Of a stretch of 34,004 nucleotides of DNA, positions 25,278-33,254 are shown piece after piece. The stretch's first letter is position 1. Each line of letters starts with the position of its first letter. Made by a program: the position numbers and the translations under genes. The notes under the pieces were generated by a model that made no database searches, was not told the DNA's origin, and worked only from the letters and a program-made list of their open reading frames with translations. The stretch comes from Deltaproteobacteria bacterium (GTDB lineage: Bacteria; Desulfobacterota; Syntrophia; Syntrophales; UBA5619): NCBI GenBank assembly GCA_021372415.1, contig JAJFUM010000007.1, positions 1-34,004 of the forward strand, written 5' to 3'.

Positions 25278-25610
25278 TCACGCCTCGCAAGGTGCGGCCG
25301 TTTCCTCCCGGAGCCAGTCCAGATAGGCGCGGCTCCCGTCCGCCACGGGAACCGCGAGGATCTCCGGCGTTTCATAGGGGTGCAGGGCACGGATCGCCTG
25401 CTCAATCGCCCCGAAGAGCTCGGCGCGGCTCTTGACGAGACAGAGCCACTCCCCGGCGGTCTCGATCCGTCCCTTCCACCGATAGACGCTCGTGACCGGC
25501 CCCAGAATCTGGACGCAGGCGGCAAGCCTCCGCTCCACGAGCGATTGGGCGATCCGCTCGGCGTCTTCCTTCTGCGCCGTCGTGGTCACAACCTGAATGA
25601 AGCCCTCCAT
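25278..25610 (-). CDS. cutA: CutA-like divalent-cation tolerance protein
   Basis: A 110-residue CutA1 family protein. Conserved blocks are IQVVTTTAQKEDAERIAQSLVERRLAACVQI, VTSVYRWKGRIETAGEWLCLVKS and ALHPYETPEILAVPVADGSRAYLDWL, covering the whole trimeric ferredoxin-like fold. The family was linked to copper and other divalent-metal tolerance in E. coli, but its molecular role is not settled. GGGAGG stands before the ATG. The gene begins 4 nt after the stop of the RNA methyltransferase gene and glk begins 2 nt after its own stop, so the three are almost surely one transcript. Confidence 0.95.
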   Translation of the reverse strand: MEGFIQVVTTTAQKEDAERIAQSLVERRLAACVQILGPVTSVYRWKGRIETAGEWLCLVKSRAELFGAIEQAIRALHPYETPEILAVPVADGSRAYLDWLREETAAPCEA

Positions 25611-25614
25611 CGCC

Positions 25615-26403
25615 TTACCTCCCGCCCACCAGGGGTTTCACGCATTCGTACATCATGACCGCCGCTGCCTGGGGAAGGCTTAGGGATTCCGCATTCCCCC
25701 CGCCCGGAATTCGCCAGCGTTCGTGGGTCATGGCGAGAAGTTCGTCGGACAGGCCGTGGCTCTCGCTCCCCAGGAGGAGTGCCGTTCCTGCCGGGCAGGG
25801 ATGGGGGTGGATCCCTTCGCCGGCATCACTCCCTATCACCCGGAAACGGTCGCGGAGCACCGGCAGCAACGACCCCAAATCAACCCCTTCGATCAAGGTA
25901 AGATGGAAGAGGCTCCCCATCGACGTCCGGACAACCTTGGGATGGGCCGCCTCCACGGAGCCGGCGCCGATCAGGACCGTCCGGAAGCCGAACCAGTCCG
26001 CGGTTCTCAGGAGGGCGCCGAGGTTGTTGGGGTTGTTCACCTGGTCCAAGAGCAGAAGCGGGCCTTGTCCTTCCACGAGGCCTTCCGGATCGACCGGCGC
26101 GGGCGCGACGGCCACAGCCATCACCCCTTCCGGCGCCTTGTCCTGACTCAGGCCGCTCCATTCGCGGGCCGAGAGCTGGTAGACCCCGGCCCCGGCCGGC
26201 GTCCTCGCCAGGAGGGCCTCCCACCGCTCCGTCCTCTCCCTGAGGACCAGCAGAGCATCCAGGGGCCGGCCGCTCCGGAGCAACTCGTCGACGACCTTCC
26301 CGCCTTCGGCCAGGAACAGCCCCTCCTGCTGGCGATGCTTGGCCGCCGTCAGCTTCGCCCACCGCTTCAACTGCGCCTTCGTTGGGATCGAGGCCCTTTG
26401 CAT
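25615..26403 (-). CDS. SpoU/TrmH-family RNA 2'-O-methyltransferase
   Basis: A 262-residue SPOUT methyltransferase. The N-terminal substrate-binding part (about 1-110) includes HRQQEGLFLAEGGKVVDELL. The knotted catalytic domain has motif 1 NNPNNLGALLRTADWFG (123-139), with the catalytic Arg133, motif 2 LLLGSESHGLSDEL (209-222) and motif 3 IPGGGNAESLSLPQAAAV (232-249). The usual Asn of motif 3 (SLNVSVA) is Ser242. Members methylate rRNA or tRNA ribose using S-adenosylmethionine; the target site cannot be read from sequence. It is the first gene of an operon with cutA and glk. GGGAGG precedes the ATG and a TATAAT box lies about 105 nt upstream. Confidence 0.9.
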   Translation of the reverse strand: MQRASIPTKAQLKRWAKLTAAKHRQQEGLFLAEGGKVVDELLRSGRPLDALLVLRERTERWEALLARTPAGAGVYQLSAREWSGLSQDKAPEGVMAVAVAPAPVDPEGLVEGQGPLLLLDQVNNPNNLGALLRTADWFGFRTVLIGAGSVEAAHPKVVRTSMGSLFHLTLIEGVDLGSLLPVLRDRFRVIGSDAGEGIHPHPCPAGTALLLGSESHGLSDELLAMTHERWRIPGGGNAESLSLPQAAAVMMYECVKPLVGGR

Positions 26404-26507
26404 CTCCGCCCTCCCGGACCTCGCCGGTCGCGCCGGCTAGCCCGTCTCATCTCGCGCTGAAAGGGGGCCGGACAAACCGGGGATCGCACCCCATTTCAAG
26501 ATTCCTC

Positions 26508-26513
26508 ATTATA
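26508..26513 (-). promoter_or_regulatory. Consensus -10 box upstream of the trmH-like/cutA/glk operon
   Basis: On the minus strand a perfect TATAAT lies in an unusually AT-rich patch about 105 nt before the ATG at 26403. No good -35 is seen at 16-18 nt, so an activator or weak promoter is possible. Confidence 0.4.
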
Positions 26514-26560
26514 TTAACAGAGAAGACAGAAGGGGAGAAAGGGTTTTTTGAGGAAGGATA

Positions 26561-26697
26561 TCCTATCCAGGGCGGCGTTCGAGGAGTGCGGCGGTGAGTC
26601 TTTCGCCGACCGCTTCGAGGTGTTCCCGGATCGCCTTTTGGGCCCTGGCCGGGTCGCGGGCCAGGATGGCCTTGAAGACCGTCTCATGCTGCTCGTA
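26561..26697. repeat. Direct repeat, copy 1: 3' end of a FadR-family gene
   Basis: These 137 bases are identical to 33868-34004 in the same orientation. Identity starts 2 bases outside the stop codon and runs until the window ends, so the true repeat is probably longer. The copies are 7307 bp apart and bracket the hydroxyacid operon. Confidence 0.95.
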
Positions 26698-27282
26698 GAC
26701 ACTGTCATAGCCGCCGAAGAGGGAGGCCTTCTGCTCCATCCAGTTCTTCACCGGCTGCCGGAGCTCCTCCAGAAACCTCGTCAAAACGCTGTTGTGGCTG
26801 GCATTGGCAATGGCCATGTGGAATACCAGGTCCGCCTGAATCGCCCGCCGACGGGTCAACCTCGGAACCTTCAGGAGATTCAAACCCCGCCGGATCTCCT
26901 CGATGTCCGCCTCGGTCGCCCGCTCCGCCGCCATCCCCACCAGCGTCTGCTCGAGGCTGATCCTCGCCTCGATGAACTCGTGCAACTTCTCCCGCCAGCT
27001 CATGAACATCCCCCACCGCAACGGTTTGGAAAGGGAATCCCCCGCCGATGGAGCAACGTGCGTGCCGTGGCCGGGCCGAACGGTCAGCATCCCGATCAGC
27101 GACAGCGCCCCCACCGCCTCCCGAAGCGAACTCCGTCCCACCCCGAAAAGCTCCATCAGCGCCGTCTCCGAGGGCAGCTTGTCCCCTGGCTTGAACCGCC
27201 CCTCCGCAATCATCGCAATCAGCTGATCGATGATCTGGTCGGTCACCCGCTTCCTCTCGATCCGCATCGTGTTGGACTTCAT
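26563..27282 (-). CDS. FadR/GntR-family transcriptional regulator
   Basis: A 239-residue regulator. The frame extends upstream, but the ATG at 27282 has GGAGGAGCG before it and fits the promoter at 27317-27345. The winged helix-turn-helix (about 11-78) reads RVTDQIIDQLIAMIAEGRFKPGDKLPSETALMELFGVGRSSLREAVGAL, the GntR signature. The FCD effector domain (about 95-225) has EARISLEQTLVGMAAERAT, DLVFHMAIANASHN and VYEQHETVFKAILARDPARAQKAIREHL. FCD regulators bind hydroxyacids, sugar acids or related carboxylates, often via a metal held by Asp and His residues. The divergent isomerase-kinase-dehydrogenase operon is the likely target. A second gene with an identical 3' end begins at the right edge. 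Confidence 0.94.
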   Translation of the reverse strand: MKSNTMRIERKRVTDQIIDQLIAMIAEGRFKPGDKLPSETALMELFGVGRSSLREAVGALSLIGMLTVRPGHGTHVAPSAGDSLSKPLRWGMFMSWREKLHEFIEARISLEQTLVGMAAERATEADIEEIRRGLNLLKVPRLTRRRAIQADLVFHMAIANASHNSVLTRFLEELRQPVKNWMEQKASLFGGYDSVYEQHETVFKAILARDPARAQKAIREHLEAVGERLTAALLERRPG

Positions 27283-27316
27283 CGCTCCTCCAAAACCCTC
27301 GCCCCAAGGCCCCATG

Positions 27317-27345
27317 ATGATATTCCATCCCCAAACCCCTGTCAA
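27317..27345 (-). promoter_or_regulatory. Sigma-70 promoter of the FadR-family gene
   Basis: On the minus strand a perfect TTGACA (27340-27345), a 17-nt spacer and TATCAT (27317-27322) predict a start near 27310 and a leader of about 28 nt before the ATG at 27282. Confidence 0.75.
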
Positions 27346-27367
27346 GCCTCTTCAATAATTCATCTAA

Positions 27368-27378
27368 TCATCAGACCA
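27368..27378. promoter_or_regulatory. Possible FadR-family operator
   Basis: TCATCAGACCA fits the FadR-family core TNGTNNNACNA except for A in place of G. It lies between the two divergent promoters, 18 nt upstream of the plus-strand -35 box. ATCAT repeats surround it. This is a match to a degenerate pattern only. Confidence 0.3.
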
Positions 27379-27396
27379 TCATATCATCGCTCGCCA

Positions 27397-27426
27397 TTGA
27401 CAACCGCCTCCCCTTTCTGATATGAA
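27397..27426 (+). promoter_or_regulatory. Candidate sigma-70 promoter of the isomerase-kinase-dehydrogenase operon
   Basis: A perfect TTGACA (27397-27402), an 18-nt spacer and TATGAA (27421-27426) predict a start near 27433, giving a leader of about 160 nt. The whole gap 27283-27595 holds this promoter, the divergent FadR promoter, a possible operator and the leader hairpin. I see no other gene in it. Confidence 0.6.
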
Positions 27427-27487
27427 CCGACAAAAGACCGTTGCGTGGCCGCCGGAGGAAGGGTGCCCGGAAGGACTGACTTCCGAC

Positions 27488-27538
27488 GATCGGCCGCGGC
27501 CTGGGATCCGCTGCCCCGGTGGGCCGTTTCGGCCGATC
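27488..27538 (+). other. Strong stem-loop in the operon leader
   Basis: GATCGGCCG (27488-27496) pairs perfectly with CGGCCGATC (27530-27538). Inside, CGGCC (27497-27501) pairs with GGCCG (27522-27526). The structure ends 57 nt before the start codon at 27596 and has no following T tract. Leader-based control or mRNA protection is possible. Confidence 0.5.
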
Positions 27539-27595
27539 CCGGGCCAGTCGTCGAACCCTTGAACAGATTGTCTATCCCATGAAGGAGCAGTAACG

Positions 27596-28525
27596 ATGGT
27601 TGAATCTTGGTATCAGTACATGAACGTGGGAACGCTTCATTTCATGTCCTTCCCGGAGGCGGGAAAAGGGGAAGGCCCCATTGCGGAGACCCTGGAAACG
27701 ATCCTCCGGGACGATTTCTTTACTGCCGTGGAGGTGACCCGTATCAAGGACGACCAGGTCCGGGAAGTGGTCACGAAGATGCTGGAGGCCAGTCACGTGG
27801 TGACCTCATTCGCCATGCACCCCGTGATCCTTTCTAACAAGCTCGACATCAACTCGCTGGTCGAGGAGGAACGCAAGAAGGCCGTTGACGCCGTGAAGAG
27901 GGGGATCGAGGAGGCGGCCTATCTTGGGGCAACCGGCGTGTCGGTGCTCTCAGGCCCCCACCCCGGAACGGGTTTGGAACAGGAAGGGGTTCAGAGGCTT
28001 CTGGAATCCCTCGATGAGCTCTGCGATTACAGCGGGCGGCACCGGATGACCTTCGAGCTGGAGACCTTCGATGTCGATGTGGAGAAGCGATGTCTGATCG
28101 GCCGATCCGATCTGGCCGCCACCGTGGCCAAGAAGGTCCGGGCGAAACACCCAAACTTCGGCCTCATCCTGGATCTTTCCCACATCCCCCTGCAGGGCGA
28201 ACCGACAAAGACGGCTGTCATGAACTGCGCCCCTTACACCACCCACCTGCACATCGGCAATTGTGTCCTGAAGGATACAAGCCATCGGGCATACGGCGAC
28301 CAGCATCCACGCTTCGGCGTGAAAGGCGGTGAAAACGACGTCGAACAACTGCGGGAGTTTTTCGAGGCCCTCTTCGCGGCAGGCGTGCTGAAGAGGGACG
28401 CTGCCGTAGAGGCCGCGGACAGGCCCCTTATCAGTTTCGAGGTCAAGCCGATGGCGGGGGAAAATCCCGTTCTGGTCCTGGCCAACTCCAAAAGGGTATT
28501 CAAACAGGCTTGGGCGCTGCTCTAG
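27596..28525 (+). CDS. Sugar-phosphate isomerase/epimerase-like TIM-barrel protein
   Basis: A 309-residue protein of the xylose-isomerase-like TIM-barrel superfamily, which includes hydroxypyruvate isomerase and ketose epimerases. Likely metal-site residues sit at strand ends: Glu154 or Glu156 (RMTFELETFD), Asp193 and His196 (LILDLSHIPLQ), His217/His219 (TTHLHIGNC) and Glu282 (ISFEVKPM). This gives the usual Glu-Asp-His-Glu arrangement. AAGGAG stands 8 nt before the ATG. There is no signal peptide, so it is cytoplasmic. It is the first gene of an operon with glycerate 2-kinase and a 2-hydroxyacid dehydrogenase. An isomerase or epimerase acting on a 3- or 4-carbon sugar acid or keto-acid would fit. 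The exact substrate is not known. Confidence 0.8.
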   Translation: MVESWYQYMNVGTLHFMSFPEAGKGEGPIAETLETILRDDFFTAVEVTRIKDDQVREVVTKMLEASHVVTSFAMHPVILSNKLDINSLVEEERKKAVDAVKRGIEEAAYLGATGVSVLSGPHPGTGLEQEGVQRLLESLDELCDYSGRHRMTFELETFDVDVEKRCLIGRSDLAATVAKKVRAKHPNFGLILDLSHIPLQGEPTKTAVMNCAPYTTHLHIGNCVLKDTSHRAYGDQHPRFGVKGGENDVEQLREFFEALFAAGVLKRDAAVEAADRPLISFEVKPMAGENPVLVLANSKRVFKQAWALL

Positions 28526-28576
28526 TATCGGTCCCATGTGAGGGCGTGCAAGCAGAACCGCGCCGCCAAAAACCCG

Positions 28577-28610
28577 CGCCGCGGCCCTGCCCGGGCCGTA
28601 CCTCGCGGCG
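28577..28610 (+). other. GC-rich hairpin between isomerase and kinase genes
   Basis: CGCCGCG (28577-28583) pairs with CGCGGCG (28604-28610), and GCCC (28584-28587) with GGGC (28593-28596) inside, leaving a 7-nt bulge. It lies in the 163-nt gap inside the operon, which holds no other gene. It may set the relative expression of the two genes. Confidence 0.4.
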
Positions 28611-28688
28611 GCCGAGTCCATCATTCTGACATCCCTGCGGGCCCGATCCTGGGACCTGCGGAAGAAGGGGTAACTGAAAGGAGTCCAT

Positions 28689-30143
28689 ATGGCACCACAC
28701 CCTGTCGACAAGGGGCATCCGGCGAAGGAAGGCGGTTCCGTGTCCGCGCGCGCCGATGCCGAGGCCATCTTCCAGCACCTGTTGGCCTGCGTGCTGCCCG
28801 AGGCAGCCCTGAGGCGTTATCTGAATCTGGATGAACGCGCAAACACCCTGACGGTGGCGGGCATAAACTACGATCTTCATGATTACGACCGCATCATCGT
28901 GGTGGGCGGTGGAAAGGCCGGCCGGCGCACCGGCTCGGAACTGGTCCGGATCCTAGGGGACCGGATCAAGGCCGGCGCCCTGAACGTCTACCAGGAACAG
29001 GCCAGGGAACCCATCTCAGGCAATATCCAACTCTTTGCAGCCGACCACCCGACACCGAATGAAGCAGGGGTCGAGGGTGCCAGGCGGATGGTCGAGCTGC
29101 TCAGAGGCGCCGACTCCAGGACCCTGGTGATCGCCCTGATCTCCGGCGGCGGTTCCTCCCTCATGGCCCTGCCGGTGCCGGGGATCAGCATCAAGGACTA
29201 TCAGGACATCATCAACCTGCTGTTGACGGTCCCGGCCACCATCGACGAGATCAACGCGGTGCGCAAGCATCTGGACCCGCTCAAAGGCGGGGGGATGCGG
29301 AAGATGGCCAGGAACGCGGGCGGCTTCATCTCCCTGGTCCTGTCCGATGTCCCGGTGACGAAGACCGGCGTCGTGGACGATCCCTCGGTCATCTCCTCGG
29401 GACCGACGGTCGGCGACGACTCCACCTTCGAGTCGGCCAAGAAGGTCCTGACCGACCACAGGATCTGGGACCGGGCCCCCGAAGCGGTCAGACGGTATTT
29501 CGAGGAAAACCTTGGCAGGGAGGAGAATGAAACCCTGCCGCAGGATTCCCCCCTCCTGGCCGCGGACAGGAGCCAATACGTCGTCATCGCCAACAACGAC
29601 CTGGCCATGGAGGCCGCCAAGGAGAAGGCCGAGGCGCTGGGTTACCGGGCAATCCTGATCGGCTGCCGGACCGGCTCCGTGGCAGACAAGATCAAGGAGG
29701 AGGTCACCCGGGAGATCGAGAAGATCTGGAAGGTCCTCGCAGCCTATCGGATCGACGGCGACCGAATCACCTTCGCCAGCTTCTCGACGGACGGCGTCGA
29801 CGGCCATTCCGACCTGGCCGGGGCCATCGCCGATCCGGACACCCTGGCCCAGGCCCGGGAAAAGGGCCTTGATTACCGCCAATACCTGGCCCGTTACGAC
29901 TCCGCCAGTTTCTTTAAGGCACTGGGCCTCGATTTCAAGACCGGGCCGACAGGGACCAACGTGGCGGACGTGACCCTCACCCTTCTAACCCATCCAGACA
30001 GGCCGGATCGAAAGGTCGTGATCATCTTCGGAGGTGAGGCCACGGTCAAGGTCGCCGTGCCGAAGGGCGAGAAACCGGGCCATGGCGGCAGGAACACCCA
30101 CTTGGTCCTGCTGGCCGCCGAAAAATTGGACAAGAACCAATAG
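28689..30143 (+). CDS. Glycerate 2-kinase (type-2 glycerate kinase, DUF4147/MOFRL)
   Basis: A 484-residue type-2 glycerate kinase (GckA/TtuD family) that forms 2-phosphoglycerate from D-glycerate and ATP. The N-terminal DUF4147 domain has IIVVGGGKAG (69-78, active Lys76), ADHPTPNEAGVEGARRM, ALISGGGSSLMALPVPGI and NAVRKHLDPLKGGGM, followed by SDVP. The C-terminal MOFRL domain has TFASFSTDGVDGHSDLAGA, GPTGTNVADV, IIFGGEATVKV and GHGGRNTHLVLLAA. AAAGGAG stands 5 nt before the ATG. The following dehydrogenase begins 28 nt after the stop. Together they suggest that glycerate, or an acid converted to it, is brought into lower glycolysis. Confidence 0.93.
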   Translation: MAPHPVDKGHPAKEGGSVSARADAEAIFQHLLACVLPEAALRRYLNLDERANTLTVAGINYDLHDYDRIIVVGGGKAGRRTGSELVRILGDRIKAGALNVYQEQAREPISGNIQLFAADHPTPNEAGVEGARRMVELLRGADSRTLVIALISGGGSSLMALPVPGISIKDYQDIINLLLTVPATIDEINAVRKHLDPLKGGGMRKMARNAGGFISLVLSDVPVTKTGVVDDPSVISSGPTVGDDSTFESAKKVLTDHRIWDRAPEAVRRYFEENLGREENETLPQDSPLLAADRSQYVVIANNDLAMEAAKEKAEALGYRAILIGCRTGSVADKIKEEVTREIEKIWKVLAAYRIDGDRITFASFSTDGVDGHSDLAGAIADPDTLAQAREKGLDYRQYLARYDSASFFKALGLDFKTGPTGTNVADVTLTLLTHPDRPDRKVVIIFGGEATVKVAVPKGEKPGHGGRNTHLVLLAAEKLDKNQ

Positions 30144-30171
30144 ACTCAAAAATCGAATGGAGCAAATCGAC

Positions 30172-33100
30172 ATGCAGAACCAAGCAACACAAACGACACA
30201 GGACCTTCCTTCCCCTGGTGCCTCCGATCCGGCGGCTATCCGCAGGGGTCTCGTGGACGCCGGAATCCCCGAATCGCGGATCGAAACCAGCCAGGTCGGC
30301 CGCATGGGCTATGCCTTCGATGTCGGGCCGGTCAGTCTCATGCCCCTGGCGGTGATCGGGGTCAGGGAGCACGCCGATGTGGAGAAAGCCGTGCGCTACG
30401 CCCATGAACACCGTATCCCGATCAACGCCCGGGGAGCGGGAAGCGGCCTGCCCGGCCAGTCCGTCGGCGCAGGGATCGTCCTCGACATGCGCTCCATGGA
30501 CCGTATGATGGTCCTGGACGATCATCCAGACGGCGGCAAGATGATCTTCGCCCAAGCCGGCGTGATCTGCACCCGCCTGAATAACTTTCTGAAAAAATAC
30601 GGCGTATTCTTGGCCTCCTATCCCGCCTCAACGGACATGGCCACCGTCGGCGGGATGATCGCCAACAACGCCTCCGGGGCCAATTCCTGCAAACTGGGCA
30701 CCACCCAGCATCAGGTCCTGGACCTGCACGTGGTCCTGTCCGACGGGACTGGGATATGGACCGCGGAGATCCGATCCGACCGGGAGCCCTGGAGCCGGAT
30801 CGCCGATCTCATCCGCCGGAACGCCGCAGCGATCGACGCCCATTATCCCCGCGTGCCCAAGAATTCTTCCGGCTACAACGTCTTGGACATCCTGAGGCAA
30901 CTCGAGCGCAACGTCCCGGTCGACTGGACGCGCCTGTTCGCCCATTCCGAGGGGACCCTGGGGATCATCACCGAGGCCCGATTGAGGGCCCTGCCCCTGG
31001 CCACGCAGAAGGCGACCTGCATCGTCTACTTCACGAACCTGGAGGAGGCCTGCAGCGCCATTCCGACCGTTTTCGACCTGGCGCCGTCGTGCTTCGACAT
31101 GGCCATCACCACGAATCTCGACCTTATCCGCAAGACCTATCCGAATCTCGGAATCCGCGAAGACGCCAAATTGATGTACCTTATCGAGTTCGACGACGTG
31201 GAGGTCCACCCGGATCCCGGAGACCCGGCCAGAAGGATCGGCCGGATCGGGATCATGGAGAAGGGACGGGCCTCCGCCCTGATTCAGGGGCAGGTTGAGG
31301 CCCTGAAGAAGGTGCTGGGAGGCTATCAGAGCGCGGTCGGTTTCGAGGTGGCCACCGACCCGGTCAAGCAGGATTCCCTCTGGGTGGGAAGACGCAGCGC
31401 CCTGCAGGTCCTCCACAATTACGACCCGCGCAAACGGCCCCTGACCATGATCGAATGCGTCGTCATCCCCCGGGACGAGGCGAAGATCGCCGGTTTCATC
31501 CGCCACATGGAGGCGGTGCTCGGAGAGGAAGGGGTGGTCGCCGGCACCCACGGGCACGCCGGGGACTGCAACTTCCATATCTACCTGCTGCTCAACCTCA
31601 GCGAGCGGCAGGACCGGGAAAAGCTGATCCACGTCATGACCCGGATCACCGAAAAGGTCTGCGCGATCGGCGGGAGCATGAGCGCCGAACATGCGGACGG
31701 GAGGACTCGTGGGGTCATCCTGCCCCACGTCTTCGGCCGTGAGCTCTTTGATCTCTTCGTCCAGATCAAGGAGTTGATGGATCCCCGGTTCATCCTTCAT
31801 CCCGGCGTCAAAATCATCCCGGAGGCCCGAGACAAAAAGCTCGACGGGGCCATCGAAGAGCTGGTCGGGATCGAGGAGAAGGACAGCCGACTCAATCTCG
31901 CCCGCTTCAGGGACTTCTCCCATCTTTTCAGCGGCGCCTGCTCCTTCTGTTCGCAGTGTGCCGACATCTGCCCGGTCTTCGACAAACTGTCCGGAGAGTT
32001 CACCACGCGCTCGCAGGCGGCCCCGGCCTTCAAGCGGTCCCTGGCGATGGCCCTCGATATCGACGGGAACCTGGAATCCTTGAAAGACGATCCCCTGCTC
32101 CGGAAGGTGTTCGATCTGTGCCTGCTGTGCGGCCAGTGCACCTTCAAGTGCGCCACGAACGCCAGCATGCGGGACATCGTGATCAGGATGCGGGAATCCC
32201 GGCGCAGCAAGGTGGTGGCCCCTGTCCTCGATTATCTGATGGCCCATCGCGGGGCTTACAGCGCGGCGATCCGCCTACTGGGGGCCACACAGGGGATCTG
32301 GTCCAACAGGGTGAGCCGCGGGATTCTCTCGCTCCTGCCCAAGGAACTCCTCCCCACCCGTATCCCCGCTCAACGCTATCTGCCGAAGTTGTCCAAGAGC
32401 GGCCTCAGAGACCGGTACCCGGAATTGGCCGATATCCCGGCTTCCCAGGCGGATATCGCCCTCTTCTACGGATGCACGTCGGACCTCTTCGAAGAGCCCC
32501 TTGCGGACAGTTTCATCCGGATTGCCAGAAGCAACGGCTGGAAGATCTCTCTGCCGTCCCAGCGTTGCTGCGGCGAGCCCTTCAGCGCCTCCGGCAATCT
32601 CACCGAGGCCCATCGGCTCGCCCGGTACAACATCGACCAGCTTGCGGATTACCGGTACGTCATCGCCTTCTGTCCCTCCTGTCTGTATGGAATCAAGGAA
32701 TACTCAAAAGATTTCAAGATGATGAATGATAAGCTTTACGAGGGAAAGGCCTCGGACCTCATCAAAAGGCTCTACGACCCCGCCCGGTTCATGATGGAGG
32801 TCGTAGGGCCAGACCACTTGGCGCAGCCCAGAGAAGAACGGAAGCAAAAAGTGACCGTCCATCTCTCCTGTCACGAAAAACTGGGCCAGAAGATGACCGC
32901 CTCGGCCAACCATACCCGCGCCATGTTGCGCCTGATCCCCGGTCTGGAAATCGTGGAGATGGAAGGGGCGAACGATTGCTGCGGCCTGGCGGGACCCTGG
33001 GGACTCGGCCGGCATTACGATCTGACGCTGAAACTTCGGCAGGACAAGATCCGGAACATCCGGGAGAGCGGGGCGGACGTCGTCACCAGCTGGTGCCTGG

Positions 33101-33201
33101 GTTGCATGCTGCAGATGCGGGATGGCCTGGGCGGGGCCAACGGCAATGTCGAGGTCAAGCATCCCCTGCAGCTCTTGAGCGAGGCTTACGGTCGACCCTG
33201 A
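30172..33201 (+). CDS. Fused FAD/Fe-S D-2-hydroxyacid dehydrogenase (GlcD-GlpC-like)
   Basis: A 1009-residue fusion of a flavin dehydrogenase and an iron-sulfur electron-transfer subunit. The ATG at 30172 has TGGAG 9 nt upstream; longer in-frame starts lie inside the kinase gene. Domains are FAD_binding_4 (about 55-235; NARGAGSGLPGQSVGAGIVLD, GGMIANNASGANSCKLG), FAD-oxidase C (about 280-550; GTHGHAGDCNFHI 458-470), then two [4Fe-4S] motifs CSFCSQCADICP (Cys590/593/596/600) and CLLCGQCTFKC (Cys650/653/656/660). Two CCG domains follow (Cys768, CCG 799-801, CPSC 834-837; SCH 899-901, CCG 936-938, CLGC 975-978). Relatives oxidise D-lactate, glycolate or D-2-hydroxyglutarate, passing electrons to quinone or another carrier. 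The metal-site GDGN is GDCN here. The substrate remains open. Confidence 0.93.
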   Translation: MQNQATQTTQDLPSPGASDPAAIRRGLVDAGIPESRIETSQVGRMGYAFDVGPVSLMPLAVIGVREHADVEKAVRYAHEHRIPINARGAGSGLPGQSVGAGIVLDMRSMDRMMVLDDHPDGGKMIFAQAGVICTRLNNFLKKYGVFLASYPASTDMATVGGMIANNASGANSCKLGTTQHQVLDLHVVLSDGTGIWTAEIRSDREPWSRIADLIRRNAAAIDAHYPRVPKNSSGYNVLDILRQLERNVPVDWTRLFAHSEGTLGIITEARLRALPLATQKATCIVYFTNLEEACSAIPTVFDLAPSCFDMAITTNLDLIRKTYPNLGIREDAKLMYLIEFDDVEVHPDPGDPARRIGRIGIMEKGRASALIQGQVEALKKVLGGYQSAVGFEVATDPVKQDSLWVGRRSALQVLHNYDPRKRPLTMIECVVIPRDEAKIAGFIRHMEAVLGEEGVVAGTHGHAGDCNFHIYLLLNLSERQDREKLIHVMTRITEKVCAIGGSMSAEHADGRTRGVILPHVFGRELFDLFVQIKELMDPRFILHPGVKIIPEARDKKLDGAIEELVGIEEKDSRLNLARFRDFSHLFSGACSFCSQCADICPVFDKLSGEFTTRSQAAPAFKRSLAMALDIDGNLESLKDDPLLRKVFDLCLLCGQCTFKCATNASMRDIVIRMRESRRSKVVAPVLDYLMAHRGAYSAAIRLLGATQGIWSNRVSRGILSLLPKELLPTRIPAQRYLPKLSKSGLRDRYPELADIPASQADIALFYGCTSDLFEEPLADSFIRIARSNGWKISLPSQRCCGEPFSASGNLTEAHRLARYNIDQLADYRYVIAFCPSCLYGIKEYSKDFKMMNDKLYEGKASDLIKRLYDPARFMMEVVGPDHLAQPREERKQKVTVHLSCHEKLGQKMTASANHTRAMLRLIPGLEIVEMEGANDCCGLAGPWGLGRHYDLTLKLRQDKIRNIRESGADVVTSWCLGCMLQMRDGLGGANGNVEVKHPLQLLSEAYGRP

Positions 33202-33214
33202 CGGGACCTTTTTT
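33190..33214 (+). terminator. Possible intrinsic terminator at the end of the dehydrogenase gene
   Basis: GGT, a 3-nt bulge and CCC pair with GGG and ACC (33190-33198 with 33203-33208) around TGAC, directly followed by six T (33209-33214). It overlaps the stop codon. The short bulged stem is weak, so partial read-through is likely. Confidence 0.45.
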
Positions 33215-33225
33215 CCGGAAGGATA

Positions 33226-33254
33226 TGGACAGCAGTTTTTTTTCAGGGTATGAT
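33226..33254 (+). promoter_or_regulatory. Sigma-70 promoter of the VOC-fold gene
   Basis: TGGACA (33226-33231), a spacer of exactly 17 nt and TATGAT (33249-33254), each one base from consensus, predict a start near 33261. The leader before the ATG at 33304 is about 43 nt. The spacer contains a run of eight T. Confidence 0.7.

Noticed and set aside
30628-32247. Minus-strand open frame of 539 codons
   Set aside because: It is antisense to the FAD/Fe-S dehydrogenase, whose domains are complete. The antisense translation has no recognisable family.
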